Positions 42,383-50,957 of a stretch of DNA of 64,000 nucleotides are shown one piece after another. The position numbers and the translations under genes were made by a program. The DNA lies in contig NC_009675.1 of the NCBI RefSeq assembly GCF_000017505.1, positions 3,171,001 through 3,235,000 of the forward strand, given 5' to 3'. The notes beneath the pieces were generated by a model, which had not been told where the DNA came from, did no database searches, and saw only the letters and a program-made list of their open reading frames with translations. The stretch is from Anaeromyxobacter sp. Fw109-5 (lineage in GTDB: Bacteria > Myxococcota > Myxococcia > Myxococcales > Anaeromyxobacteraceae). Numbering within the stretch: the first letter of the stretch is position 1; every line of letters starts with the position of its first letter.

Positions 42383-44476
42383 TTACTCCTGCTCCTCCTG
42401 CTCCGCCCGCCGCGGGCGCTTCGCGATCTTCTTCGACGCCTCCTCGAGGGCGGCGTCCTGCTCGGCCAGCTCCTGCTCGGTGACGCGGTCGGCGAGGCGG
42501 AGGAACTCGCGCTTGATGGGCTCCGGGCTCTTCCTGGTGATCCGGCCGATCGCGTGCGCGACCTCCTGGATGTAGAGCTCGAAGATGCTGCGGCGCTGCG
42601 CCTGGTAGTCCGCGTGCTGCTTCTTGCGGATGTGCGCGGCGAGCTTGCGGCCGCACTCCTGGGCCGCGAGCTGGATCTCCCGGATGATCTCGGGGTAGTG
42701 CGCGACCGCCTCCTTCGCCTCGCTCGTGAACGGCACCCACACCGAGGCGATGTGGACGAGGAGCGCCATCGGGCCGACCGGCAGCGCGCCCTTGGGCTGC
42801 GAGAGGAGGTAGTTCCGCCAGTCCGTCTTGGCGATGGCGTCCGTCATGCCGCAGGCGCCGCGCTGGAAGAGGAGCGGCACGCGGTTCGCGAAGCGGAAGA
42901 GCTCGATGGTCTTGTCGGCCGGCCAGGAGCCGCCGTAGGCGAGCCCGACCTCCACCTGGAAGGGATTGCCGCGATAGACCTTGGGCGGGCGGGTGACCGT
43001 CGCGATGAAGTAGTTGTGCCCCTTGATCTTCTCGACGCCCTCCTCGGGCGGCGCGTCGGGCACCTCGGGCGCGGCGGCCTTGGCCTGCTTCTCCTTCCGG
43101 GAGGTCTTCTTCTTCGCCGCGTGGTCGAGATCGAGCTGCTCGTCCGTCTCCGGCCCCTCGGTCTCGATGACGTTCAGGAAGGAGATGAGCCCGCGCTTCA
43201 TGAGCTCGTCGCCGATGGGCGACAGGCAGTTCGTCGGCGGGTTCATGATCTTCGTCGCGCCGATCGCCTTGTGCAGCTTGTCCGCCACCGCGCGGTCCGC
43301 GGCCACGTCGCGGGGGCGCACCCGGCCCTTGAAGCCGGCGCGCTTCACGATCTCGTCGGCCACCTGTCCGGACACGCGCGAGAAGGCGGTCTGGAGGAAG
43401 CCCTTCACGTCGTGCGCCTTCGAGTCCGACGCCATCAGCATGAGCGCGCCGAGCTCCACGCCGTGCGGGTGCGGCTTGATCTCGCTGGCCTCCTTGGGCA
43501 GCTCCTCGGTCGCGCGCGGGAAGGAGATGCGCTCCTGGCGCGGCCGGACGTAGTGCACCGTCGCGTGCGGGTTCGAGAGCGCGGTGTGCTCGACGTAGCG
43601 GTTCACGAACCGCTGCCCGGTCTGCCAGTTCGCGACGATCTCGAGCTCGACCCGGGTGCCGTGCTCCAGGTGCCACTCGTCGAGCTGGCGGTCCTCGGTG
43701 ACGACCGGGTTGTTCTTCCGCGTGTCGATCTGGATCTCGAAGTAGTGCGCCGGCTTCCCCTTGCCGGTGCGCGACGTGACGCGGATGGGCTGGCCCGTCG
43801 TCAGCTGGCCGTACATCGCCGCCGCGCTGATGCCGATGCCCTGCTGGCCGCGCGACTGCTTCAGCCGGTGGAACTTCGAGCCGTAGAGGAGCTTCCCGAA
43901 GATCTTCGGCGCCTGCGCCTTCACGATCCCGGGGCCGTTGTCCTCGATGACGACGACGAAGCGGCCCTCACCCTTGGTGAGCTCCCCCTCCCCCTTCGGC
44001 CCGAGGGCGAGGTCGCGGACCTCGATGGTCACCTCGGGGAGGATGCCGGCCTCCTCGCAGGCGTCGAGCGAGTTGTCGACGGCCTCCTTGATGGTGGTGA
44101 GGAGGGCCTTCGAGGGGTTGTCGAACCCGAGGAGGTGGCGGTTCTTGGTGAAGAACTCCGAGATCGAGATCTCGCGCTGCTTCGCCGCCATCTGCTCGGC
44201 GGTGGCGCGGCGCCGCGGCCGCGCGGCGGCGGGAGCCTCCGCCTCGGCCAGCTCCGCGACGGGGTCGGGCGCGATCGCCGGCAGCTCCGGCTCCAGCTCT
44301 GGCGCCGCGGCTCGCCGCGACCTGCGCGCCGCGGGAGCGGGCGCTGCCTTCGCCGCCCTCCCGGCGCTGCGCCGGGGGGGCGCCGGCTCGAGCTGGACGA
44401 GCTCGAGCTGCGCCTTCTCGGCCTTCGCCGCGGGCTTCCCCTTCCCCTTCGCCGCCGTCGCCTTCCGAGATGCCAT
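42383..44476 (-). CDS. top6B: DNA topoisomerase VI subunit B (GHKL ATPase)
   Basis: ATP-driven gate and strand-passage subunit. 697 residues. After a disordered Ala/Lys/Pro/Arg-rich N-terminal extension (1-95), the GHKL fold has E131 and N135 in EAVDNSLDA, VIEDNGPGI and SRGQQGIGIS. A helix-two-turn-helix and transducer region follow, with an acidic/Lys-rich insertion near 450-480. Archaeal B subunits are about 530 residues, so the tail and insertion are additions. Adjacent to the A subunit. Confidence 0.95.
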   Translation of the reverse strand: MASRKATAAKGKGKPAAKAEKAQLELVQLEPAPPRRSAGRAAKAAPAPAARRSRRAAAPELEPELPAIAPDPVAELAEAEAPAAARPRRRATAEQMAAKQREISISEFFTKNRHLLGFDNPSKALLTTIKEAVDNSLDACEEAGILPEVTIEVRDLALGPKGEGELTKGEGRFVVVIEDNGPGIVKAQAPKIFGKLLYGSKFHRLKQSRGQQGIGISAAAMYGQLTTGQPIRVTSRTGKGKPAHYFEIQIDTRKNNPVVTEDRQLDEWHLEHGTRVELEIVANWQTGQRFVNRYVEHTALSNPHATVHYVRPRQERISFPRATEELPKEASEIKPHPHGVELGALMLMASDSKAHDVKGFLQTAFSRVSGQVADEIVKRAGFKGRVRPRDVAADRAVADKLHKAIGATKIMNPPTNCLSPIGDELMKRGLISFLNVIETEGPETDEQLDLDHAAKKKTSRKEKQAKAAAPEVPDAPPEEGVEKIKGHNYFIATVTRPPKVYRGNPFQVEVGLAYGGSWPADKTIELFRFANRVPLLFQRGACGMTDAIAKTDWRNYLLSQPKGALPVGPMALLVHIASVWVPFTSEAKEAVAHYPEIIREIQLAAQECGRKLAAHIRKKQHADYQAQRRSIFELYIQEVAHAIGRITRKSPEPIKREFLRLADRVTEQELAEQDAALEEASKKIAKRPRRAEQEEQE

Positions 44477-44612
44477 TGCCGGGCTAACCTCGCGATATCG
44501 CCTGGGGCGGCTTTAGCACGGCGCGCCCACGCGCGCGAGAAAGCATCGGCGTGGCGGGCTCCTGACCGATCGCTCCGTTGACGGCGCCGCCCGGGTGGTT
44601 ACGTACGAGGTC

Positions 44613-45542
44613 ATGGCCTGGAACGAAGCGACGACGCCTCGCGGGATGCCGCGCGCCAGCGGCGGGTTCGGACGCAACTACGTCAAGACCGCCATGCTGA
44701 TGGCCTTCCTCATCGCGATCCTCGCGATCGGCGGCCAGATGGTCGGCGGCACCGGCGGGATGCTCCTCTTCGGCGCCATCGGCCTCGTGTTCAACCTCCT
44801 GTCGTACTGGTTCTCGGACCGGATCGCGCTCATGGCGCATCGCGCCCAGCCGGTCACGCGCGAGCAGCTCCCCGACGTCTACGAGATCGTCGAGCGGCTC
44901 ACGCGCAAGGCGGGCATCCCGATGCCCCGCGTGTTCGTCATCCCCTCCGCGACCCCCAACGCCTTCGCGACCGGCCGCAACCCGAGCCACTCCGCGGTGG
45001 CGGTGACGCAGGGCATCCTCGGGATCCTCGACAAGCGGCAGCTCGAGGGGGTCCTCGCGCACGAGCTCGCGCACGTGCGGAACCGCGACGTGCTCATCGC
45101 CACGATCGCCGCCGCGGTCGCGGGGCTCATCGCCTCGCTCGGCCACATGATCCAGTGGGGCGCCATCTTCGGCGGCTTCGGCGGCCGCTCCGACGACGAG
45201 CGCGGCAACGTCTTCGCGGCGCTCGCCTGGGCGCTGCTCGCGCCCATCATCGCCCTGATCGTGCAGCTCGCGGTGTCTCGCTCGCGCGAGTTCGGCGCGG
45301 ACGCGTCGGGCGCGGAGCTGACCGGCGACCCCGACGCCCTGGCGGAGGCGCTCCTCGCGCTCGAGCGCGGCAACGAGGTCCGGCCCTACGCCTACGGCGG
45401 CCCGGCCACGGCGCACCTGTTCATCGTGAACCCGTTCCGCGGCGCGGGCGGGAAGATGCTCCAGCTCTTCTCGACGCACCCGCCCATCGAGGCGCGCGTG
45501 GAGCGGCTGAGGCAGATGCGCCGCGGCGTCCGCTACGGGTAG
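44613..45542 (+). CDS. htpX: HtpX-type membrane zinc metalloprotease
   Basis: Membrane protein quality control. 309 residues from ATG 44613 (an in-frame GTG at 44595 is possible). Two N-terminal TM helices, the zinc site H150-E151-xx-H154 in VLAHELAHVRNRD, two further hydrophobic segments, and downstream E in SRSREFGADASGAEL. It ends FSTHPPIEARVERLRQM as in the family. Divergent from top6B. Confidence 0.94.
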   Translation: MAWNEATTPRGMPRASGGFGRNYVKTAMLMAFLIAILAIGGQMVGGTGGMLLFGAIGLVFNLLSYWFSDRIALMAHRAQPVTREQLPDVYEIVERLTRKAGIPMPRVFVIPSATPNAFATGRNPSHSAVAVTQGILGILDKRQLEGVLAHELAHVRNRDVLIATIAAAVAGLIASLGHMIQWGAIFGGFGGRSDDERGNVFAALAWALLAPIIALIVQLAVSRSREFGADASGAELTGDPDALAEALLALERGNEVRPYAYGGPATAHLFIVNPFRGAGGKMLQLFSTHPPIEARVERLRQMRRGVRYG

Positions 45543-45548
45543 CGCGGC

Positions 45549-45661
45549 GCACGATCTCGGGCCTGCGACGGGGGTGCTCGCTCCTTCCGGCTGCGGCGTA
45601 CGAAAGCAGTACGCCTCGCCGGGCGTCGCTGCGCTTCCCCGTCTCGGCTCCGATTTCGTGC
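45549..45661. repeat. nested inverted repeat in convergent gap
   Basis: Core hairpin GGCGTAC-GAAAGCA-GTACGCC (45595-45615). An outer, imperfect pair runs from GCACGA (45549) to TCGTGC (45661), including GACGGGG and CCCCGTC. It fills the 150-bp gap between htpX and a convergent lipoprotein gene. It may be a REP-type element and also act as a terminator. Confidence 0.55.
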
Positions 45662-45691
45662 GCCTCGTGAACGCCTGCGCTCCGACGCGCG

Positions 45692-46165
45692 CTACAGACC
45701 GCTCGAGAACGTCGAGGCGAAAGCGCAGCTCGACGGACCCGACGCGACCGTGAGCGTGCCCATCGAGCGCAGCTGGTCGGTCTGCGCGTCGTACACGAGG
45801 AGGTCGTAGGTGCCAGGCTGCGAAGGGGCGCGGACGGCGCACTCCAGCGGCGCGCTCTGGCACAGCGGCGTCGGCGTCGAACAGCTCGACACGTCCTCGC
45901 ACGCCTCCACGGTGGGATCGAGCTGGATGTATTGGCTCGCGAGCGCCGCGGAGTCGTCCACGTCGCACTGCGCGCCGGTCTGGTTGCAGGTGGGGCACAG
46001 CCGGACGCCGACGTTCACGGTCGCGCCGGGAGCCACCGTGCAGCTCTCCACCGCGTCCACCTTCGCGACGGTCTCCGTGGGACAGCCCGAGGTGACCTCG
46101 CCGCAGCCGGAGAGTCCGAGCGCGGCGGCACAGGCGGGGATGGCGATCATGCGGCGGAGCTTCAT
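45692..46165 (-). CDS. putative lipoprotein, unknown function
   Basis: 157 residues with a GAGGAGG ribosome site and a type II signal (C21 in LGLSGC). The mature part has about ten Cys and a CPTCNQTGAQC segment, then an Ig-like stretch (SQPGTYDLLVYDAQTDQ). No known family. It lies 26 bp after the dehydrogenase gene on the same strand and may be co-transcribed. Confidence 0.72.
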   Translation of the reverse strand: MKLRRMIAIPACAAALGLSGCGEVTSGCPTETVAKVDAVESCTVAPGATVNVGVRLCPTCNQTGAQCDVDDSAALASQYIQLDPTVEACEDVSSCSTPTPLCQSAPLECAVRAPSQPGTYDLLVYDAQTDQLRSMGTLTVASGPSSCAFASTFSSGL

Positions 46166-46191
46166 TCCCGTTTCCTCCTCGCCCGGGCCGC

Positions 46192-47220
46192 TCACGGCTC
46201 GAGCACGATCTTCCCGAACTGCGCACGCTCGCCGAGGAGCGCCTGTCCCTTGACGGCGTCGGCGAGCGGCAGCGTCCGGTCCACCACGGGCCGGAGCTTC
46301 CCCTCGCCCACGAAGCGCAGCACCTGCACCAGCTCGGCGGCAGTGCCCATCGTCGACCCCAGGATGGAGAGCTGCCGGAAGAACACGTGGCGGAGGTCCG
46401 TGAGCGGGTCGTACCCGGTCGTCGCCCCCACCGTGACGATCCTGCCCCCGATCCCGGCGGAGAGGATCGACTTTTCCCAAGTCTTCTTCCCGACGTGCTC
46501 GAAGACCACCTCCACCCCCCGCTTGTCGGTGAGCCGCCTCACCTCCTGGACGAAGTCCTGGGTCTCGTAATTCACGACCTCGTCGGCCCCGAGCGCCTTC
46601 GCCCGGCGGAGCTTCTCGTCGGACCCTGCCGTGGCGATGACGCGCGCGCCGAGGAGCTTCGCGATCTGCACGGCCGCGACGCCCACGCCGGAGCCGGCGG
46701 CGTGCACGAGCACCGTCTCACCCAGCCGTAGCCGGGCGCGCGCGACGAGCGCGTGCCAGGCGGTCATGAACGTGAGGGGGACCGCGGCGGCCTCGACGAA
46801 CGAGAGGTTCGCGGGCTTGGGCAGGACGTTCCGGGCGGGGACCGCGAGCCTCTCCGCCATCCCGCCGGAGACGTGCTCGCCCAGGATGGCGTAGCGGCGG
46901 CAGAGGTTCTCGTCGCCGGAGAGGCACCGCTCGCATCGGCCGCAGCCGAGGCTCGGGTTCACCACCACCGCGTCCCCGACCTTCACGCCCTCCACGCCAG
47001 CGCCGATCGCCTCCACCGCTCCGGCGACGTCCGACCCGAGCACGTGCGGGAAGGCGAGCTTCAGGCCCGGCCAGCCCTTCCGCACCCAGATGTCGAGGTG
47101 GTTGAGGGCAGCCGCCTTCACCGCGACGACCACCTCTCCCGGCCTCGGGGTGGGGTCGGGCAGCTCGACGAGGCTCACGACCTCCGGGCCGCCGTGCTCG
47201 CGGATCGCGATCGCCTTCAT
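46192..47220 (-). CDS. zinc-type medium-chain dehydrogenase/reductase
   Basis: 342 residues of the MDR superfamily. It has GHE-like HVLGSDVAGAVEAIG near 59-73, the structural zinc cysteines CGRCERCLSGDENLC near 93-107, and the cofactor site HAAGSGVGVAAVQIAKLLGA near 163-182. The catalytic zinc ligands are only partly canonical (N40 where Cys is usual), so it is closer to quinone or alkenal reductases. NADPH is likely. The substrate is unknown. Confidence 0.88.
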   Translation of the reverse strand: MKAIAIREHGGPEVVSLVELPDPTPRPGEVVVAVKAAALNHLDIWVRKGWPGLKLAFPHVLGSDVAGAVEAIGAGVEGVKVGDAVVVNPSLGCGRCERCLSGDENLCRRYAILGEHVSGGMAERLAVPARNVLPKPANLSFVEAAAVPLTFMTAWHALVARARLRLGETVLVHAAGSGVGVAAVQIAKLLGARVIATAGSDEKLRRAKALGADEVVNYETQDFVQEVRRLTDKRGVEVVFEHVGKKTWEKSILSAGIGGRIVTVGATTGYDPLTDLRHVFFRQLSILGSTMGTAAELVQVLRFVGEGKLRPVVDRTLPLADAVKGQALLGERAQFGKIVLEP

Positions 47221-47235
47221 GTCTCCTCCGGGGAC

Positions 47236-47673
47236 TCAGGGAGTGGGCTGGCCGCGCAGGAATCGGCTCGCGCAGATCTTCGCATCGAGCGCGCTGGGAT
47301 TGTCGCCCCACGCGGGGTCCTGACGCATCACCCGCATCTCGCACACCAGCCAGCAGCCGCTGACCTCGCACAGCCCCGGGTCCACCGGGTACCAGTAGAA
47401 GAAGACCTGGCACTGCGGATTCTCCTGGCTGGACGGCGCACAGGTGTCGTTGCCGCCCATCGGCGCGAGCTGAGCGATGCACACCGGACCCCCGACGATC
47501 GGGAGGTCTCCGCTCCGAGGGAACTTCTGCTGCGCGTCGCGGAGCGTGGCTCCCTCGGCGACGAGCGCCCGGCACTCCGCGGCGACGCGGTCGAACTCCT
47601 CCTCCTCGCGGCTCTTCCCGCACGCCGCGGAGACGAGGAGCAGCGCGAGCGCGAGCGGCCGGCGAGCGAGCAC
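47236..47673 (-). CDS. putative lipoprotein, unknown function
   Basis: 145 residues from GTG 47673, giving a type II signal (C18 in VSAAC); the start is not certain, as another GTG lies 27 bases upstream. Mature part: Glu-rich start, then paired cysteines (CIAQLAPMGGNDTC, CEVSGCWLVC). It lies 15 bp upstream of the dehydrogenase gene on the same strand. Function unknown. Confidence 0.65.
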   Translation of the reverse strand: MLARRPLALALLLVSAACGKSREEEEFDRVAAECRALVAEGATLRDAQQKFPRSGDLPIVGGPVCIAQLAPMGGNDTCAPSSQENPQCQVFFYWYPVDPGLCEVSGCWLVCEMRVMRQDPAWGDNPSALDAKICASRFLRGQPTP

Positions 47674-47860
47674 GCGTCCACGATGGCATCCACCGCTCAC
47701 GGTCGCCACGCGCTTGTGGGGCGCACGGCTACCCGCCACGGACCCGTCGTCACGGGCGGCCGCGCCGCCGGGCGTGGCTCCGCCGGACGGCGGGGGAGCG
47801 AGGCCCGGGGACCCCGCCGGGGCGCGCCACGCGTCCCTCACAGCGCGCTACCATTCGCGC

Positions 47861-48274
47861 GTGCTCGTCCGCGTCGACGTCGTCCCGATCGTCCTCGAGA
47901 TGCGCCGCGTGATCGTCGCCGAGATCATCGGCGGCTATCACGGACAGGCCCAGCTCGGCCGCTGGTGGCTCCCCTCCGGCGTGCTCGAGGAGGGCGAGCA
48001 GCCCGGCGAAGCGGCGCGCCGCATCGTGAGGACGCAGCTCGGCCTCGAGCTCGAGGGCGTCGTCGTGGTCGGCGTGCGGGCCGCGCCGGTCGGCGACGAG
48101 CGTCACCTCGCGCTCGTCCTCGCCGGCGCCGTCACGGGCGGCGAGCCCGCCCTCGGCCCATCCGTCTCCGGGTTCGCCGCCAGGACGCTCGCCGAGCTGC
48201 CGGACCAGGTGGGGTTCTGGCATCGGGACGACGTCGCGGTGCTCGTCGCGCGCTACGAGAAGCTGCGGGGCTGA
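47861..48274 (+). CDS. Nudix-fold protein with degenerate Nudix box
   Basis: 137 residues from GTG 47861. The fold is supported by WWLPSGVLEEGEQPGEAARRIVRTQLGLELEG near 36-67. The box begins properly (G-x5-E-x7-R), but the REUxEE core reads R-I-V-R-T-Q, losing the metal-binding glutamates. It may therefore bind a nucleotide without hydrolysing it, or may have lost function. Start and promoter are not clear. Confidence 0.65.
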   Translation: MLVRVDVVPIVLEMRRVIVAEIIGGYHGQAQLGRWWLPSGVLEEGEQPGEAARRIVRTQLGLELEGVVVVGVRAAPVGDERHLALVLAGAVTGGEPALGPSVSGFAARTLAELPDQVGFWHRDDVAVLVARYEKLRG

Positions 48275-48442
48275 CCGGGCGGCGGGACGACCCTTCTCAG
48301 CCTGCCCTCCTGCCCGGCGCGCGTCGGGCCACCGCGCACCGGGAAGCCTGTCCACCCGACCACGCTCCTCGAGCGGGGCACTCCATGCGTCCGATGGCGC
48401 CGCCCGACCCTAGGCGGATCATCGCGCGAGGAGGGTCGGGAG

Positions 48443-48619
48443 ATGCCCGTCTACGAGTTCTTCTGCCGCCGCTGCCAGAAGCCGTTCACCGAGGTGATGC
48501 ACGTCTCGGAGCACGACGCAGGCGTCGCGGAGTGCCCCGGGTGCCACCGCAAGGACGAGGTGGAGAAGCGGATGTCCACGTTCACCGCCGTGACGAGCCG
48601 GAAGTCCGCCGGGCTGTAG
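48443..48619 (+). CDS. FmdB-family zinc-ribbon protein
   Basis: 58 residues. It begins MPVYEFFCRRCQKPFTEVM and has a second pair CPGCHRKDEVEKRMSTFTAV: two cysteine pairs forming one zinc ribbon, as in FmdB-type regulatory proteins. A GAGGAGGG site lies about 15 bases before the ATG. Binding partner unknown. Confidence 0.85.
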   Translation: MPVYEFFCRRCQKPFTEVMHVSEHDAGVAECPGCHRKDEVEKRMSTFTAVTSRKSAGL

Positions 48620-48676
48620 CGCGCTCCGCGGCTCGTCACCCCGAGTCATGGCGCGTCCGCGAGGCCCCTCCGCCGC

Positions 48677-49099
48677 TCAGCGCTCGACGAGCCGGATCGG
48701 CTCGCCCTCGGCCACGTGCCGCATGGCCGCGGAGTTCATGCAGTAGCGCCGCCCGGTGGGCGGCGGGCCGTCGGGGAAGACATGGCCGAGGTGCCCGTCG
48801 CAGCGGGCGCAGCGCACCTCGGTGCGCCGCATCCCGTACGAGCCATCCTCGATCTCGACGACCGCGTCGGCCGCCACGGGCTCGGTGAAGGACGGCCAGC
48901 CGGTCCCCGACTCGAACTTCCGGCCGGCGGGGAAGAGGGGATTGCCGCAGCCGGCGCACACGTAGGTACCCGGGTCCTTCGTGCCGAGGAAGCAGCCCGT
49001 GTACGGGCGCTCCGTGCCGTGGCGCCGGAGCACCTGGTACTCCTCGGGGGAGAGCCGCCTCTTCCACTCCTCGTCGCTCAGGATCAGCTTGCCGGCCAT
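48677..49099 (-). CDS. msrB: peptide-methionine (R)-S-oxide reductase
   Basis: Repairs methionine-R-sulfoxide in proteins. 140 residues; the catalytic C120 is in RRYCMNSAAM, the zinc ligands are C48, C51, C97 and C100, and FESGTGWPSF is conserved. No signal peptide, so cytoplasmic. Divergent from the peroxiredoxin gene, which suggests joint oxidative-stress function. Confidence 0.95.
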   Translation of the reverse strand: MAGKLILSDEEWKRRLSPEEYQVLRRHGTERPYTGCFLGTKDPGTYVCAGCGNPLFPAGRKFESGTGWPSFTEPVAADAVVEIEDGSYGMRRTEVRCARCDGHLGHVFPDGPPPTGRRYCMNSAAMRHVAEGEPIRLVER

Positions 49100-49241
49100 G
49101 CGGTCGGACCTCCGCGATCGCGGCTCGCCTCCGGGAGGAGGCAGCGCCGCCCGGTCATAACGGCGCACCCATCCGCTCGCCCCGGCGAGCGCGTTGCCCG
49201 CCCGGCCGGGGACCGCTAGGAAGTCCGTCGGAGAGACCCCG

Positions 49242-49733
49242 ATGAAGATCCCGATCCTCGCGATGCTGCTCGGCTCCGCCGCCCTGAAGGTCGGCGACAA
49301 GGCCCCCGACTTCACGCTGCCCGACACCGAGGGCGAGCCGGTCAACCTCTCGAAGCTGCTCGAGAAGGGCCCGGTGATCCTCGCCTTCTACCCGAAGGCG
49401 TTCACCCCCGGTTGCACGAAGCAGAACGCGAACTTCCGCGACCGCTACGCCGACGTCACCGCCAAGGGCGCCCAGGTGATAGGCATCTCGACCGACGACG
49501 TCGAGACGCAGCGGCGGTTCAAGGCGGAGATGAAGCTCCCCTACCCGCTCCTGTCGGACGCGGGCGGCAAGGTCGCGAAGCAGTACGCCGGGACGATGGC
49601 GGTGGTGGGGGTCGCGAACCGGGCCAACTTCGTCATCGCCCAGGACGGGACGGTGAAGGAGATCGTCGAGGGCGGCGACGCGACCGATCCGGCCGCCGCC
49701 ATCGCGGCGTGCCCGCTGAGGAAGGGATCGTGA
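49242..49733 (+). CDS. peroxiredoxin (AhpC/TSA, Bcp-like)
   Basis: 163 residues. Peroxidatic C58 is in [13 protein letters not shown]. The resolving Cys found five residues later in E. coli Bcp is absent (N-A-N-F follows); C157 near the C-terminus is the only other Cys. The first 15 residues are hydrophobic and might be an export signal. The ATG overlaps no other start. Its stop overlaps the next ATG by one base (TGATG). Confidence 0.9.
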   Translation: MKIPILAMLLGSAALKVGDKAPDFTLPDTEGEPVNLSKLLEKGPVILAFYPKAFTPGCTKQNANFRDRYADVTAKGAQVIGISTDDVETQRRFKAEMKLPYPLLSDAGGKVAKQYAGTMAVVGVANRANFVIAQDGTVKEIVEGGDATDPAAAIAACPLRKGS

Positions 49734-49951
49734 TGAAGCTCGTCGACGCGCTCGTCGCGGGGGCCCGGCGACGCCTCCTCGGCATCTCTCCGGAGGAGAT
49801 CCGCTACACCTTCGAGGACGTCCGCGCCGAGATCCGCGCCGTCCGCGCGGAGCTGAAGCAGGAGCTGGAGGCCGTCCGCAAGGACATCGACTCGCTGCCT
49901 TCGCGCCAGGACCGGCCCGCCGGCCCCGAGATCCCGGTGGCGGAGGCGTGA
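49733..49951 (+). CDS. small coiled-coil protein behind peroxiredoxin
   Basis: 72 residues. It starts within the peroxiredoxin stop (TGATG), so translation is coupled. Residues 24-54 form a charged amphipathic helix (VRAEIRAVRAELKQELEAV); the last 15 are Pro-rich. It could be a partner of the peroxiredoxin. No family recognised. It abuts the ygfZ stop from the other strand. Confidence 0.65.
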   Translation: MKLVDALVAGARRRLLGISPEEIRYTFEDVRAEIRAVRAELKQELEAVRKDIDSLPSRQDRPAGPEIPVAEA

Positions 49952-50863
49952 TCAGAGGTCGGGCTCCTCCACGATCACCCGCCGGACCGTGGCGGGCTGG
50001 CCTCCGGCGTCCACGACCGCGCCGGGCTTCCAGTGAGCGCGCCGCAGGTAGCCGAGACCGAGGCGTCCCTCGGGCGTGTCGGCGGCGCTCGTCACCACGC
50101 CGACCTCCTGCCCCCCCGCCGTGAGCTTCGTGCCGGGACCCGCCCCGCCGGGCAGCGCGAGCTGCACCAGGCCGCGCTGGAGGTGGCCGCGGGCGGTGGC
50201 GCGCAGCACGACCTCCTGGCCGATGTAGCAGCCCTTCGAGAACGAGATCGCCGCGCGCGTGAGCCCGGCCTCCATGGGCAGGCGCGAGGCGTCCATGTCC
50301 GCGCCGAAGCGGGGCACGGCCGCGAGGATCCGCAGCGCCTCGAGCTCGCCTTCGTCGAGCGCGACGGCCCCCTCGGCGAGGAGCTCGGCGCGGAGCGCCT
50401 CCGCCTCGTGCGGGGGGAGGAGCACGTCGGCGCCCGGCGCCCCGCGCCGCTCGTGGGCGATCCGCGGCGCCTCCGGGACGCGTCCCGTCAGCCGCCGCGC
50501 CGCCTCCGGTCCGAGCACCGGCACGACGCGCAGCGCCTCGGAGAGGTCCTCGAACACGACCTCGTCCATGATGACCAGCCGCTCGAGGTGGACCTGCGCG
50601 TCGGGCTGCGCGCGCGGGTCGAGATCGAGCAGGATCCCGTCCTCGCGGGCGAGGACGTGTCCCTCGGCGACGAGGTGGCCCTTCGCGCTGAGGAACGTCG
50701 CGTACGCGGACTCGCCCGGCCGGAGCCGGGCGAGGTCCTGCGTGGACATGCGGTGCAGGTAGTCCTGCGCGTCCTTGCCGGTGGCGCGCAGGACCGCGCG
50801 CGGCTGGACCGGCCCGACCGCGCAGGCCTCCCGGGCGGCGCGGAGCTTCTCGGCGAGCGTCAT
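49952..50863 (-). CDS. ygfZ: YgfZ/GcvT-like folate-binding protein
   Basis: 303 residues with the family motif KGCYIGQEVVLR near 227-238, which carries the conserved Cys. YgfZ uses tetrahydrofolate and supports Fe-S cluster assembly and repair. The ATG at 50863 gives MTLAEKLRAAREACAVG; an earlier start at 50902 adds 13 unconserved residues. Many Fe-S proteins in the window may depend on it. Confidence 0.92.
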   Translation of the reverse strand: MTLAEKLRAAREACAVGPVQPRAVLRATGKDAQDYLHRMSTQDLARLRPGESAYATFLSAKGHLVAEGHVLAREDGILLDLDPRAQPDAQVHLERLVIMDEVVFEDLSEALRVVPVLGPEAARRLTGRVPEAPRIAHERRGAPGADVLLPPHEAEALRAELLAEGAVALDEGELEALRILAAVPRFGADMDASRLPMEAGLTRAAISFSKGCYIGQEVVLRATARGHLQRGLVQLALPGGAGPGTKLTAGGQEVGVVTSAADTPEGRLGLGYLRRAHWKPGAVVDAGGQPATVRRVIVEEPDL

Positions 50864-50957
50864 CACGGCGGAACGAATAGCGTCCCGCGAGACGGCGCTC
50901 AAGCCCGAGCCGCCTCCGCCGGCGTCCCGGTCCCCGAGGTCCCCACGAGCGGGTGCC

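Noticed and set aside
41381-44581. Plus-strand frame of 1066 residues opposite topoisomerase VI
   Set aside because: Antisense shadow spanning two real genes; composition is not protein-like.
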